From an uncultured Treponema sp. (GTDB lineage: Bacteria > Spirochaetota > Spirochaetia > Treponematales > Treponemataceae): DNA of 13,739 bases. The stretch covers positions 1 to 13,739 of the forward strand of contig CAKUWD010000065.1 in NCBI GenBank assembly GCA_934699065.1, written 5' to 3'. Position numbers and translations under genes: made by a program. Of this stretch, positions 1-5,603 are shown one piece after another. The notes under the pieces are model-generated. The model had not been told where the DNA came from, ran no database searches, and was given only the letters and a program-made list of their open reading frames with translations. Position 1 is the first letter of the stretch. Every line of letters begins with the position of its first letter.

Positions 1-2
1 GC

Positions 3-872
3 TCTACTACCTTGTGTGCTGGCGATACAAATAGACAATCAAATTTATTTATAGCAGGCCGAAAATTAGATATTCCAAATATCATTGCAAGTGACCACGA
101 AGTAACACAGACTGAATGGGAACAGTATATGACTTATGATCCGGCTAGTACTCAATATGTGGTAACAGAAAGTGGATCCCAAAAAGATGTTTATCCTGTA
201 TATTTTGTTGACTGGTATGCCACAATGGTTTACTGCAATCTCAGAACCCTGGGTGACAGTAGCTTTGGAAGTAGCCGAGAAGAAAGGCTTACTCACTGTG
301 TATATTCTTTGAATGGCACAAAAGATCCTGAATTATGGTTGGAAAGTCTTATTTCGGGCTCTAGAATTTATAAGATTGGAAATAAATTTTATTTTGGAAC
401 TTATTGTAATGAAGGTAGAACTGGTTATAATGACACTTTAGATCCTACAGCTACCAGCGGTTATCAATTTGATTTAGATGCTGATGGCTGGAGAATTCCA
501 ACAGCCGTTGAATGGGAATTCTTAGCACGTGGTGGAAGTCTTTTTCCAGAAAATCAGACAATTTACAGCGGAACGAATTCTTTAGAAGATGTTACAGCAA
601 CTTCTGGTACTCATGAAATAAAACAGACAATGCCAAACAGTTTGAAGCTTTATGATATGAGTGGAAATATGACAGAATGGTGTTGGGATTATGTCGATGT
701 TAGTGGTGCGTTAGGCATAACAACTAGTACACCAATAACAGGAAGAACTTCTAAGGTTGAAAGAAGGTATGCCGGAGGAACTGGTAGAATAATTGATAAT
801 AGTGCGATTTATTCTAAAAGAGGATTTTGGACTGACACTGCAGGCTTCCGCGTAATCCGTACTGTAAGGTAA
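3..872 (+). CDS. FGE/SUMF1-like domain protein, 5' end outside the window
   Basis: The frame is open to the left edge, so the N-terminus is missing; a TTG at 12 is probably internal. Counting from that TTG, typical formylglycine-generating-enzyme (SUMF1/PvdO) fold blocks are visible: VTQTEWEQYM (31-40), PVYFVDWYATMVYCN (62-76), WRIPTAVEWEFLARGG (160-175), LYDMSGNMTEWCWDYV (213-228) and the C-terminal GFRVIRTVR (278-286). In true FGE the catalytic cysteine pair lies in the stretch just before the final GFR block; here 251-286 has no cysteine (RRYAGGTGRI, then GFWTDTAGFR). I infer a fold-only or diverged member rather than a sulfatase activator. Such proteins are often secreted lipoproteins, but the signal region is not in view. 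Family assignment is secure; function is unknown. Confidence 0.85.
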   Translation, partial: STTLCAGDTNRQSNLFIAGRKLDIPNIIASDHEVTQTEWEQYMTYDPASTQYVVTESGSQKDVYPVYFVDWYATMVYCNLRTLGDSSFGSSREERLTHCVYSLNGTKDPELWLESLISGSRIYKIGNKFYFGTYCNEGRTGYNDTLDPTATSGYQFDLDADGWRIPTAVEWEFLARGGSLFPENQTIYSGTNSLEDVTATSGTHEIKQTMPNSLKLYDMSGNMTEWCWDYVDVSGALGITTSTPITGRTSKVERRYAGGTGRIIDNSAIYSKRGFWTDTAGFRVIRTVR

Positions 873-884
873 TAATTCTTTTGT

Positions 885-987
885 ATACGCCGGGGAGGCG
901 CCCCGAGCGTGGAGCAGGCGCGCGGAGCGCGAGCCACCGCAGACGAAGCCGAGGAGGCCGACCGTTAGGGAGCTGCGGAAGGCGTAT
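885..987. repeat. GC-rich folded intergenic element
   Basis: A ~100-bp GC-rich block sits in AT-rich surroundings. Its ends are inverted (ATACGCC 885-891 with GGCGTAT 981-987). Inside are CGGGG/CCCCG (891-905), GCGC/GCGC (918-930) and CCGCAG/CTGCGG (937-942 with 973-978). There is no T-run, so it is not an intrinsic terminator, and no credible reading frame. It resembles a REP/MITE-type palindromic repeat, but no second copy lies in this window. Confidence 0.6.
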
Positions 988-1029
988 TGGACTTTGATTT
1001 TGGGCCCTAATATTGAATAAAAGTAGGTG

Positions 1030-1058
1030 TTGAAAGAATAGATTAATTGGATTATTCT
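1030..1058 (+). promoter_or_regulatory. possible promoter of the small membrane protein
   Basis: TTGAAA (1030-1035), a 17-bp spacer and TATTCT (1053-1058) lie about 35 bp before the gene's start. The -10 is only 4/6 to consensus and other A/T hexamers nearby could serve, so this is tentative. Confidence 0.35.
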
Positions 1059-1093
1059 ATATTTATTATATTGAAGATTATCTTGAGGTGAAT

Positions 1094-1318
1094 ATGATTT
1101 CTATTATTCTTGGACTTGTTTTTATTGCTTTTACTGTTTTTGCAGTTCTTCCGTGCTGTCCTCTTAACTGGGGTGCAGAAGTAATTGCTTTCCTGAAGGG
1201 TGGTGCACCTGTTCTTGCAGCTTTGATAGGACTTATCTGTCTTTTTATTGGTGCTGCTGATATTAAGGATAAAAAAGAAGCAAAAAAAGAAGACGCTGCT
1301 AAAAACGACGCTCAGTAG
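1094..1318 (+). CDS. small two-TM membrane protein, unknown function
   Basis: The ATG at 1094 gives 74 residues; GAGGTGA at 1085-1091 is a good Shine-Dalgarno sequence for it, so I prefer it to the in-frame GTG at 1088. The protein has two hydrophobic segments, about residues 2-20 and 35-55, joined by CCPLNWGAEVIAFLKGG, and a highly charged Lys/Glu/Asp/Ala tail (DKKEAKKEDAAKND), probably cytoplasmic. Two adjacent cysteines (PCCP) end the first segment. I recognise no family. The gene stands alone: the rplM promoter begins two bases after its stop codon and no terminator separates them, so read-through into rplM is possible. Confidence 0.65.
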   Translation: MISIILGLVFIAFTVFAVLPCCPLNWGAEVIAFLKGGAPVLAALIGLICLFIGAADIKDKKEAKKEDAAKNDAQ

Positions 1319-1320
1319 CA

Positions 1321-1350
1321 TTGACACAAACCTCTGAAATCTGATAATAT
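1321..1350 (+). promoter_or_regulatory. strong promoter of rplM-rpsI
   Basis: TTGACA (1321-1326), 18-bp spacer, TAATAT (1345-1350), with TG at 1342-1343 forming an extended -10. The predicted start is near 1357, leaving a leader of about 110 nt before the rplM ATG. Confidence 0.75.
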
Positions 1351-1363
1351 ACTTTACCCGTTA

Positions 1364-1401
1364 TTGGATTTTTGACTGCTCATCTTAAATCCAAGGCAGT
1401 T
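1364..1401 (+). promoter_or_regulatory. overlapping stems in the rplM leader
   Basis: Stem 1 is a perfect 8-bp pair, TTGGATTT (1364-1371) with AAATCCAA (1387-1394). Its loop holds ACTGC (1375-1379), complementary to GCAGT (1396-1400) directly after stem 1; G-U pairs can extend stem 2 to 1374-1380/1395-1401. The stems interlock, giving either a switch or, with stem 1 shortened, a pseudoknot. L13 leaders that control r-protein operons are known in Firmicutes; homology to those is not claimed. Confidence 0.45.
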
Positions 1402-1466
1402 TTGGGGTTAGATGCAAAAACTTCAAAACCGCAGATAAACTTTAATTTTTTATAGTAAGGTATATC

Positions 1467-1895
1467 ATGGAAACTATTTTTGTAAAAGAATACGACCAGC
1501 CACGCAAATGGTATGTTATTGACGCTGCTGGTAAACCTCTTGGACGTGTTGCTGCAAAGGCTGCTTATATTGCACGCGGAAAGAACAAGGCAACTTACAC
1601 AAAGAATCAGCTTATGGGTGATTATGTAGTAATCATCAATGCAGAAAAAGCAGTTGTAACTGGTGGAAAAGAGCAGAAGAAGATTTATTATCACCACACA
1701 GGTTTTGTTGGTGGTCTCCGCGCTCACACTTATGAAAAGCTTTTGGAAAAACATCCTACAGATCCTATGTCAATTGCTGTTGCTGGTATGCTTCCACACG
1801 GAAGACTTGGCCGCAAGATGATGGACAATGTTAAGATTTATGCTGGTGCTGAGCATCCACATGCTGCACAGAATCCACAGCCAGTTGAGCTGTAA
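1467..1895 (+). CDS. rplM: 50S ribosomal protein L13
   Basis: 142 residues, the same length as E. coli L13. The protein is a component of the large ribosomal subunit that binds 23S rRNA early in assembly. Recognisable family stretches are WYVIDAAGKPLGRVAAKAA near the N-terminus, GDYVVIINAEKAVVTGGK in the middle, YYHHTGFVGGLR, and the conserved block AVAGMLPHGRLGRKMMDNVK followed by YAGAEHPHAAQNP at the C-terminus. Translation starts at ATG 1467 after a modest AAGG (1457-1460). The stop is 15 bp before rpsI, the classic L13-S9 two-gene operon found across bacteria. The operon has its own strong promoter (1321-1350) and terminator (2333-2358). Confidence 0.98.
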   Translation: METIFVKEYDQPRKWYVIDAAGKPLGRVAAKAAYIARGKNKATYTKNQLMGDYVVIINAEKAVVTGGKEQKKIYYHHTGFVGGLRAHTYEKLLEKHPTDPMSIAVAGMLPHGRLGRKMMDNVKIYAGAEHPHAAQNPQPVEL

Positions 1896-1910
1896 TACGG
1901 GGGATAGAAA

Positions 1911-2303
1911 ATGGTAAAGAATATTGCTATTGGTACAGGAAGAAGAAAGACAGCTGTAGCCCGCGTATTTGTTCGCGACGGCTCAGGAAAAATCGTTGTT
2001 AATGGTAAAGATGTAAAAGAATACTTTGCAACTGCAGAGCAGATTCAGGTTGTTCAGCAGCCTCTTCTCGTAACTTCTATGGGTTCAAAGTATGACGTTC
2101 TTATCAACGTTCAGGGTGGCGGTATGAACGGTCAGGCAGCTGCTTGCTTGCATGGCATTTCACGCGCTCTCGTTCAGATTGATCCAGATGCTCGTACATC
2201 TCTCAAAGCTAACGGATACCTCACACGCGATTCTCGTATGGTTGAGCGTAAGAAGTACGGACAGAAGGGTGCTCGCCGCCGCTTCCAGTTCTCAAAGCGT
2301 TAG
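1911..2303 (+). CDS. rpsI: 30S ribosomal protein S9
   Basis: 130 residues, as in E. coli. S9 belongs to the small-subunit head, and its C-terminal tail reaches the P-site tRNA. The N-terminal GTGRRKTAVARVFVRDGSG, the central GGGMNGQAAACLHGISRAL and the basic C-terminus GQKGARRRFQFSKR are diagnostic; the tail ends in the usual Lys-Arg. The start ATG 1911 follows a GGGGGAT Shine-Dalgarno sequence. The gene is co-transcribed with rplM and closed by an intrinsic terminator 30 bp downstream. Confidence 0.98.
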   Translation: MVKNIAIGTGRRKTAVARVFVRDGSGKIVVNGKDVKEYFATAEQIQVVQQPLLVTSMGSKYDVLINVQGGGMNGQAAACLHGISRALVQIDPDARTSLKANGYLTRDSRMVERKKYGQKGARRRFQFSKR

Positions 2304-2332
2304 TCGACGAACTCTACAAGAATTTTTACAAA

Positions 2333-2358
2333 ACACGGTCGTTTGGCCGTGTTTTTTT
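2333..2358 (+). terminator. intrinsic terminator of rplM-rpsI
   Basis: ACACGGTC (2333-2340), loop GTTT, GGCCGTGT (2345-2352), an 8-bp stem with one G-U pair, continuing into a run of seven T (2352-2358). A-rich sequence before the stem gives it some bidirectional character. Confidence 0.9.
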
Positions 2359-2419
2359 ATTTAACCTCAGTTTTCTTAAGGTTGGATACTCCCGTGGAAA
2401 AACACACCTGCCAACGGGT

Positions 2420-2515
2420 GCGGCTCGCTAGTCTCGCCGCTGAGCCATTCTTTTGATAATCCTAAAACGGCCCGCTGCCGCAGCCCGTTTTTTAACGGAT
2501 TTTCGATTTTAGGCT
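2420..2515. repeat. structured dispersed repeat, family B copy 1
   Basis: The element has a 5' hairpin (GCGGC 2420-2424 with GCCGC 2436-2440) and then a nested fold: AGCC 2443-2446 with GGCT 2512-2515, AATCC 2458-2462 with GGATT 2497-2501, and AAAACGG 2464-2470 with CCGTTTT 2485-2491, capped by GCTG/CAGC. Copy 2 at 8767-8856 shares the unpaired parts (TGAGCCATTCTTT, TTAACGG, CGATT, TAGGCT) while the stems differ by paired changes. The CCGTTTTTT arm may act as a weak terminator. Confidence 0.75.
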
Positions 2516-2524
2516 TGTTGTCAT

Positions 2525-2541
2525 GGAGTATTTTCTACTCC
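2525..2541. repeat. short inverted repeat upstream of recX
   Basis: GGAGTA (2525-2530), five-base spacer, TACTCC (2536-2541). It ends 20 bp before the putative recX -35 and could be an operator or merely a hairpin. It is not a LexA-type box that I recognise. Confidence 0.35.
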
Positions 2542-2560
2542 GAGTCTGAACATAAAAGTA

Positions 2561-2589
2561 TTGACCACTAATAAAAAAACACACACAAT
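2561..2589 (+). promoter_or_regulatory. putative recX promoter, leaderless arrangement
   Basis: TTGACC (2561-2566), a 17-bp spacer and CACAAT (2584-2589). Exactly six bases separate the -10 from the ATG at 2596, so the predicted +1 is the A of the start codon. The -10 is only 4/6 to consensus. Confidence 0.45.
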
Positions 2590-2595
2590 AATCGT

Positions 2596-3195
2596 ATGGT
2601 TGTAAAAACTCTTGTAGAGACGTCTTATAGCGGGATGTTTAAATTAACGCCAGAGGAAGGTTCTGCGTTTTTTGTGCGTAAGGAATATCTGCCGGAAGGG
2701 CTTTTTGAGCGGATTGATGTCGGTGTCGAGTTTGATGAAACAGATACGGACAGCCTGCTGGATGCCGGACTTACCTGTGCTGTAGAACTTAAGGCTGTCG
2801 GTTACCTTGTTCGGGCGGAGCAGAGCCGTTTTGGGCTTACACGAAAATTAATAGAAAAGAAATATGAAAAAAAATATGTTGAAGCGGCGCTGACATATCT
2901 TGAGGGGCGGGGGTATTTGAGTGATCTGCGCTATGCAACTGCCTGGCTTAATACACGAAAAATAAATCACTATGAAGGAAGAAGCCGCTTATCTGCAGAA
3001 CTTGTGTCCCGGGGAATTGCACGGGATGTTGCTTCGGCCGCCCTTGATGAGTTTTTCAGCGAGAATGATGAAGACGAAATTTGCCGCAAGGCTTATGAAA
3101 AGCTATCGAAAAATAAATCTGATGAAAAACTAACTGCGGCTCTTATGAGAGCTGGATTTTCCTTAAAACAGATAAAAAGCATTTCTGAAAACTAG
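2596..3195 (+). CDS. recX: RecX family regulatory protein
   Basis: 199 residues, somewhat longer than E. coli RecX (166). RecX caps RecA filaments and inhibits recombinase and coprotease activity. The family's tandem three-helix repeats are visible: AVGYLVRAEQSRFGLTRKLIEKKYEK, then ALTYLEGRGYLSDLRYATAWLNTRK, then GRSRLSAELVSRGIARDVASAAL, and a last degenerate repeat around CRKAYEKLSKNKSDEKLTAA. The ATG at 2596 keeps the whole N-terminal beta-strand region; no Shine-Dalgarno sequence precedes it and the alternative ATG at 2635 would cut that region. recA is not adjacent here. The stop codon lies inside a palindrome shared with the convergent alpha-galactosidase gene. Confidence 0.88.
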   Translation: MVVKTLVETSYSGMFKLTPEEGSAFFVRKEYLPEGLFERIDVGVEFDETDTDSLLDAGLTCAVELKAVGYLVRAEQSRFGLTRKLIEKKYEKKYVEAALTYLEGRGYLSDLRYATAWLNTRKINHYEGRSRLSAELVSRGIARDVASAALDEFFSENDEDEICRKAYEKLSKNKSDEKLTAALMRAGFSLKQIKSISEN

Positions 3196-3230
3196 TCACC
3201 CCGAACTTGTTTCAGGATCAGCATGACTAG
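3192..3230. repeat. family D palindrome carrying both convergent stop codons
   Basis: CTAGTCA (3192-3198) and TGACTAG (3224-3230) are perfect inverted arms around a core containing GAACTTGTTTCAGGATC. The core matches the repeat at 10143-10200. The TAG of recX (3193-3195) lies in the left arm and the TAG of the minus-strand galactosidase (3227-3229) in the right arm. There is no T-run. Confidence 0.75.
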
Positions 3231-5434
3231 ATTTCTTCCATATAAATCAACTGTCCCTGAAAATCTCCCCAGTCGCGGCGAACCGGAATTCCCGCTTTTG
3301 CAATTGTGAGGCCTGTCACTTCCATAGGCTGGAACTTTGACTGGTCTTCATCCGGCCAGGTAACTTTATATTTTGCTTCTGCCTTTAATCCGCTAATTTT
3401 TATAAAGCGGGTCTTGTAATTCGGGTGATTGAGAACCTGAATGAATGTAACAAGTGCCTTTGATTTATCTTTTGCAATGCTTGCCCAGCAGTCATATTCA
3501 TTATTTTCACTGTAGCTTGCAATGCGGTTGTAGTCACCGTTTCTTACAAGGTTGCCAAACTTTTTATAAAGAGTAATCTGCCCTGGAATCATTGCACGTT
3601 CTTCCGGCGGCAGTTTTGTAATATCAAGCTCGTAGCCAAAAGTTCCTGAGAGGGCAACATAGCCTCTTGTCTTGAATGGAGTTACGCGGCCGCAGGCGTG
3701 GTTAGGGCAGACAGAAACATGAGCGCCCATTGTAGAAAGAGGGTAAACAAGAGCTGTTCCTTCCTGGATGGAAAGTCGTTCGATTGCATCGGTGTCGTCG
3801 GAACACCAGATTTGCGGGCTGTAAAAAAACATACCAGGGTCAAAGCGCGCTCCTCCGCCGGAACAGTTTTCAAGCAGCAGATTCGGGAACTCGGAGATTA
3901 AGCGTTCCTGCAGGCGGTAAACCGCAAGCACGTAGCGGTGGTAAAATTCGCCAGTCTGATCTGCCGGAAGTTGTACGGAGCCTATGTCTGTAAGCTGGCG
4001 GTTCATATCCCATTTTACATATTCAATGTTTGCGCTTCGAAGAATCTTTGCAACGCTTTCGTAGGTATGGTCTTCAACTTCTTTTCTTGTGATATCAAGT
4101 ACAAGCTGCTGACGGCTGAGTCCTGGTTCACGTCCTGGAATCTGAATTGCCCAGTCGGGATGTGCTCGATACAAATCAGAATCAGGTGAAATCATTTCAG
4201 GCTCAAACCAGATTCCGAATTTCATTCCAAACTTGTTTACTTCATCAACCAAATGCTTGAGTCCGCCTTTAATTTTATTTTCATTCACAGTCCAGTCACC
4301 GAGCGAACTGTCATCAAAAGATCGGTGGCCAAACCAGCCGTCATCCATCACAAGCATTTCTATTCCGTCTTTCGAAGCTTCGCGTGCAATATCAATCAGT
4401 TTATCTGTATCAAAGTTAAAATAGGTAGCTTCCCAGTTGTTAATGAGAACTGGTCGTGGAGTTTTTTTATAAGGCGAGCGGATTAAATGCTCCCGGTACA
4501 AATCATGGAAGGTGTGACTCATTCCATTTAAACCAGAATCAGAATAAACGAGCACAGCCTGAGGTGTATCAAAACTTTCTTCAGGGGGCAGTTTCCAGCA
4601 AAAGTTCTCCGGATTGATTCCCATAACTATGCGGAGGTTGTTAAATTGATTTTTCTGAACATCTGCAATAAAGTTTCCGCTGTAAATAAAGTTCATGCCG
4701 TAAACACGGCCTGTGTCATAAGAGGCATTGTGATCGAGCAGGGCAATAAAGGGGTGCTCCTGATGACTTGTTTCTCCGCGGTTCGAGCATACTCCCTGTT
4801 TTCCCACATGAATAGGGTGGCGGTCTATGTGGCGTTCCCGTGCCCAGGATCCATGCAGAGAAATCATGTCAAAATTGTCATCATCCATATCGAGGGCAAA
4901 AGAAAGGGCTTTTTTGATGTAGAGGGGCTTTGTACCGTTATTTTTGATTCTTACAGAACGTATGATGGCATCCAGTTTTTCAAAAACAGTATATATAATA
5001 GTTACTTCTGCATTTAAAACATCATCAGTTGCAGTAAGTTCAAGAACAGAAGAGGCTTTTTCATCTCCAAAAACAGCCGGCAGTCCCGGAAGCGGCTGAG
5101 CACCACCGGTAATTTTGTGGCTTTTATATTTCAGTTCAATTCCATTGTGTCCTTCTGAATCACAGACAGCCAGAGCAGATTCGCGGAAATCTCCAAGTCC
5201 ATCTGTCGGCAGTTCCTGTGGAAAGAAGTCCATAAAAGAACCTTTTTCTCGGAAAATCTTACTATCAGAAAAGCCGTATTCCTTATTTCGTGTAAGATAA
5301 GAAAGATCATCTTTTCCAGTTTTGCTTCCATAATAAGAATGGCCGATATAGCCCCGTTCATTTATAAATATACAATAAGTAGAATTTGGGGTTTCCAGTC
5401 GGAATGAATTTGTTTTTGAATCAAAAGAAATCAT
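3227..5434 (-). CDS. alpha-galactosidase, glycoside hydrolase family 36
   Basis: 735 residues, the usual size of GH36 bacterial alpha-galactosidases (RafA/AgaA type). It hydrolyses terminal alpha-1,6-galactosyl residues from melibiose, raffinose and stachyose with retention of configuration. An N-terminal beta-sandwich (to about 320) is followed by the TIM barrel: NNWEATYFNFD, LVMDDGWFGHR, GIWFEPEMISPDSDLY and EYVKWDMNRQL with nucleophile Asp476. The acid/base is in WCSDDTDAIERL, probably Asp546; the 70-residue gap matches the family enzyme AgaA (478/548). ENCSGGGARFDPGMF is the substrate-binding block. There is no signal peptide, so it is cytoplasmic and needs imported sugar. The start is supported by AGAGG upstream. 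It is divergent from the ABC ATPase gene. Product confidence is high; exact substrate is inferred. Confidence 0.95.
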   Translation of the reverse strand: MISFDSKTNSFRLETPNSTYCIFINERGYIGHSYYGSKTGKDDLSYLTRNKEYGFSDSKIFREKGSFMDFFPQELPTDGLGDFRESALAVCDSEGHNGIELKYKSHKITGGAQPLPGLPAVFGDEKASSVLELTATDDVLNAEVTIIYTVFEKLDAIIRSVRIKNNGTKPLYIKKALSFALDMDDDNFDMISLHGSWARERHIDRHPIHVGKQGVCSNRGETSHQEHPFIALLDHNASYDTGRVYGMNFIYSGNFIADVQKNQFNNLRIVMGINPENFCWKLPPEESFDTPQAVLVYSDSGLNGMSHTFHDLYREHLIRSPYKKTPRPVLINNWEATYFNFDTDKLIDIAREASKDGIEMLVMDDGWFGHRSFDDSSLGDWTVNENKIKGGLKHLVDEVNKFGMKFGIWFEPEMISPDSDLYRAHPDWAIQIPGREPGLSRQQLVLDITRKEVEDHTYESVAKILRSANIEYVKWDMNRQLTDIGSVQLPADQTGEFYHRYVLAVYRLQERLISEFPNLLLENCSGGGARFDPGMFFYSPQIWCSDDTDAIERLSIQEGTALVYPLSTMGAHVSVCPNHACGRVTPFKTRGYVALSGTFGYELDITKLPPEERAMIPGQITLYKKFGNLVRNGDYNRIASYSENNEYDCWASIAKDKSKALVTFIQVLNHPNYKTRFIKISGLKAEAKYKVTWPDEDQSKFQPMEVTGLTIAKAGIPVRRDWGDFQGQLIYMEEI

Positions 5435-5464
5435 AAAAGCCTCTTTGTTATTTTTGATATGTAA

Positions 5465-5493
5465 ATTGTATAAGTAAGATTAGGCAAAAGCAA
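5465..5493 (-). promoter_or_regulatory. promoter of the alpha-galactosidase gene
   Basis: On the minus strand: TTGCTT (5493-5488), 17-bp spacer, TACAAT (5470-5465). Predicted +1 near 5458, giving a leader of about 24 nt with AGAGG before the ATG. I saw no clear sugar-regulator operator. Confidence 0.65.
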
Positions 5494-5538
5494 TAAGGGA
5501 AGATTACTAAAAAAACACACCTTTACGAAAAATCTCTG

Positions 5539-5566
5539 TTGACTTCTAACGCCGATGTGATACAAT
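5539..5566 (+). promoter_or_regulatory. promoter of the ABC ATPase gene
   Basis: TTGACT (5539-5544), 16-bp spacer, TACAAT (5561-5566), with TG at 5558-5559 as an extended -10. Predicted +1 near 5573; a strong AAGGAGG (5588-5594) precedes ATG 5604. Confidence 0.7.
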
Positions 5567-5603
5567 GGTTTTAATAATATAACCCTTAAGGAGGCCACAT
5601 TAA

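Noticed and set aside
1052..1327. 91-codon minus-strand frame opposite the small membrane protein
   Set aside because: It is a low-complexity Lys/Asn/Ser-rich shadow; the plus-strand frame has a Shine-Dalgarno sequence and a membrane-protein pattern.
1364..1401. A classical H-type pseudoknot with both rplM-leader stems fully formed
   Set aside because: The linker between stem 1 and the second strand of stem 2 is at most one base, too short to span eight base pairs. Only a shortened or alternative form is possible, so I report overlapping stems.
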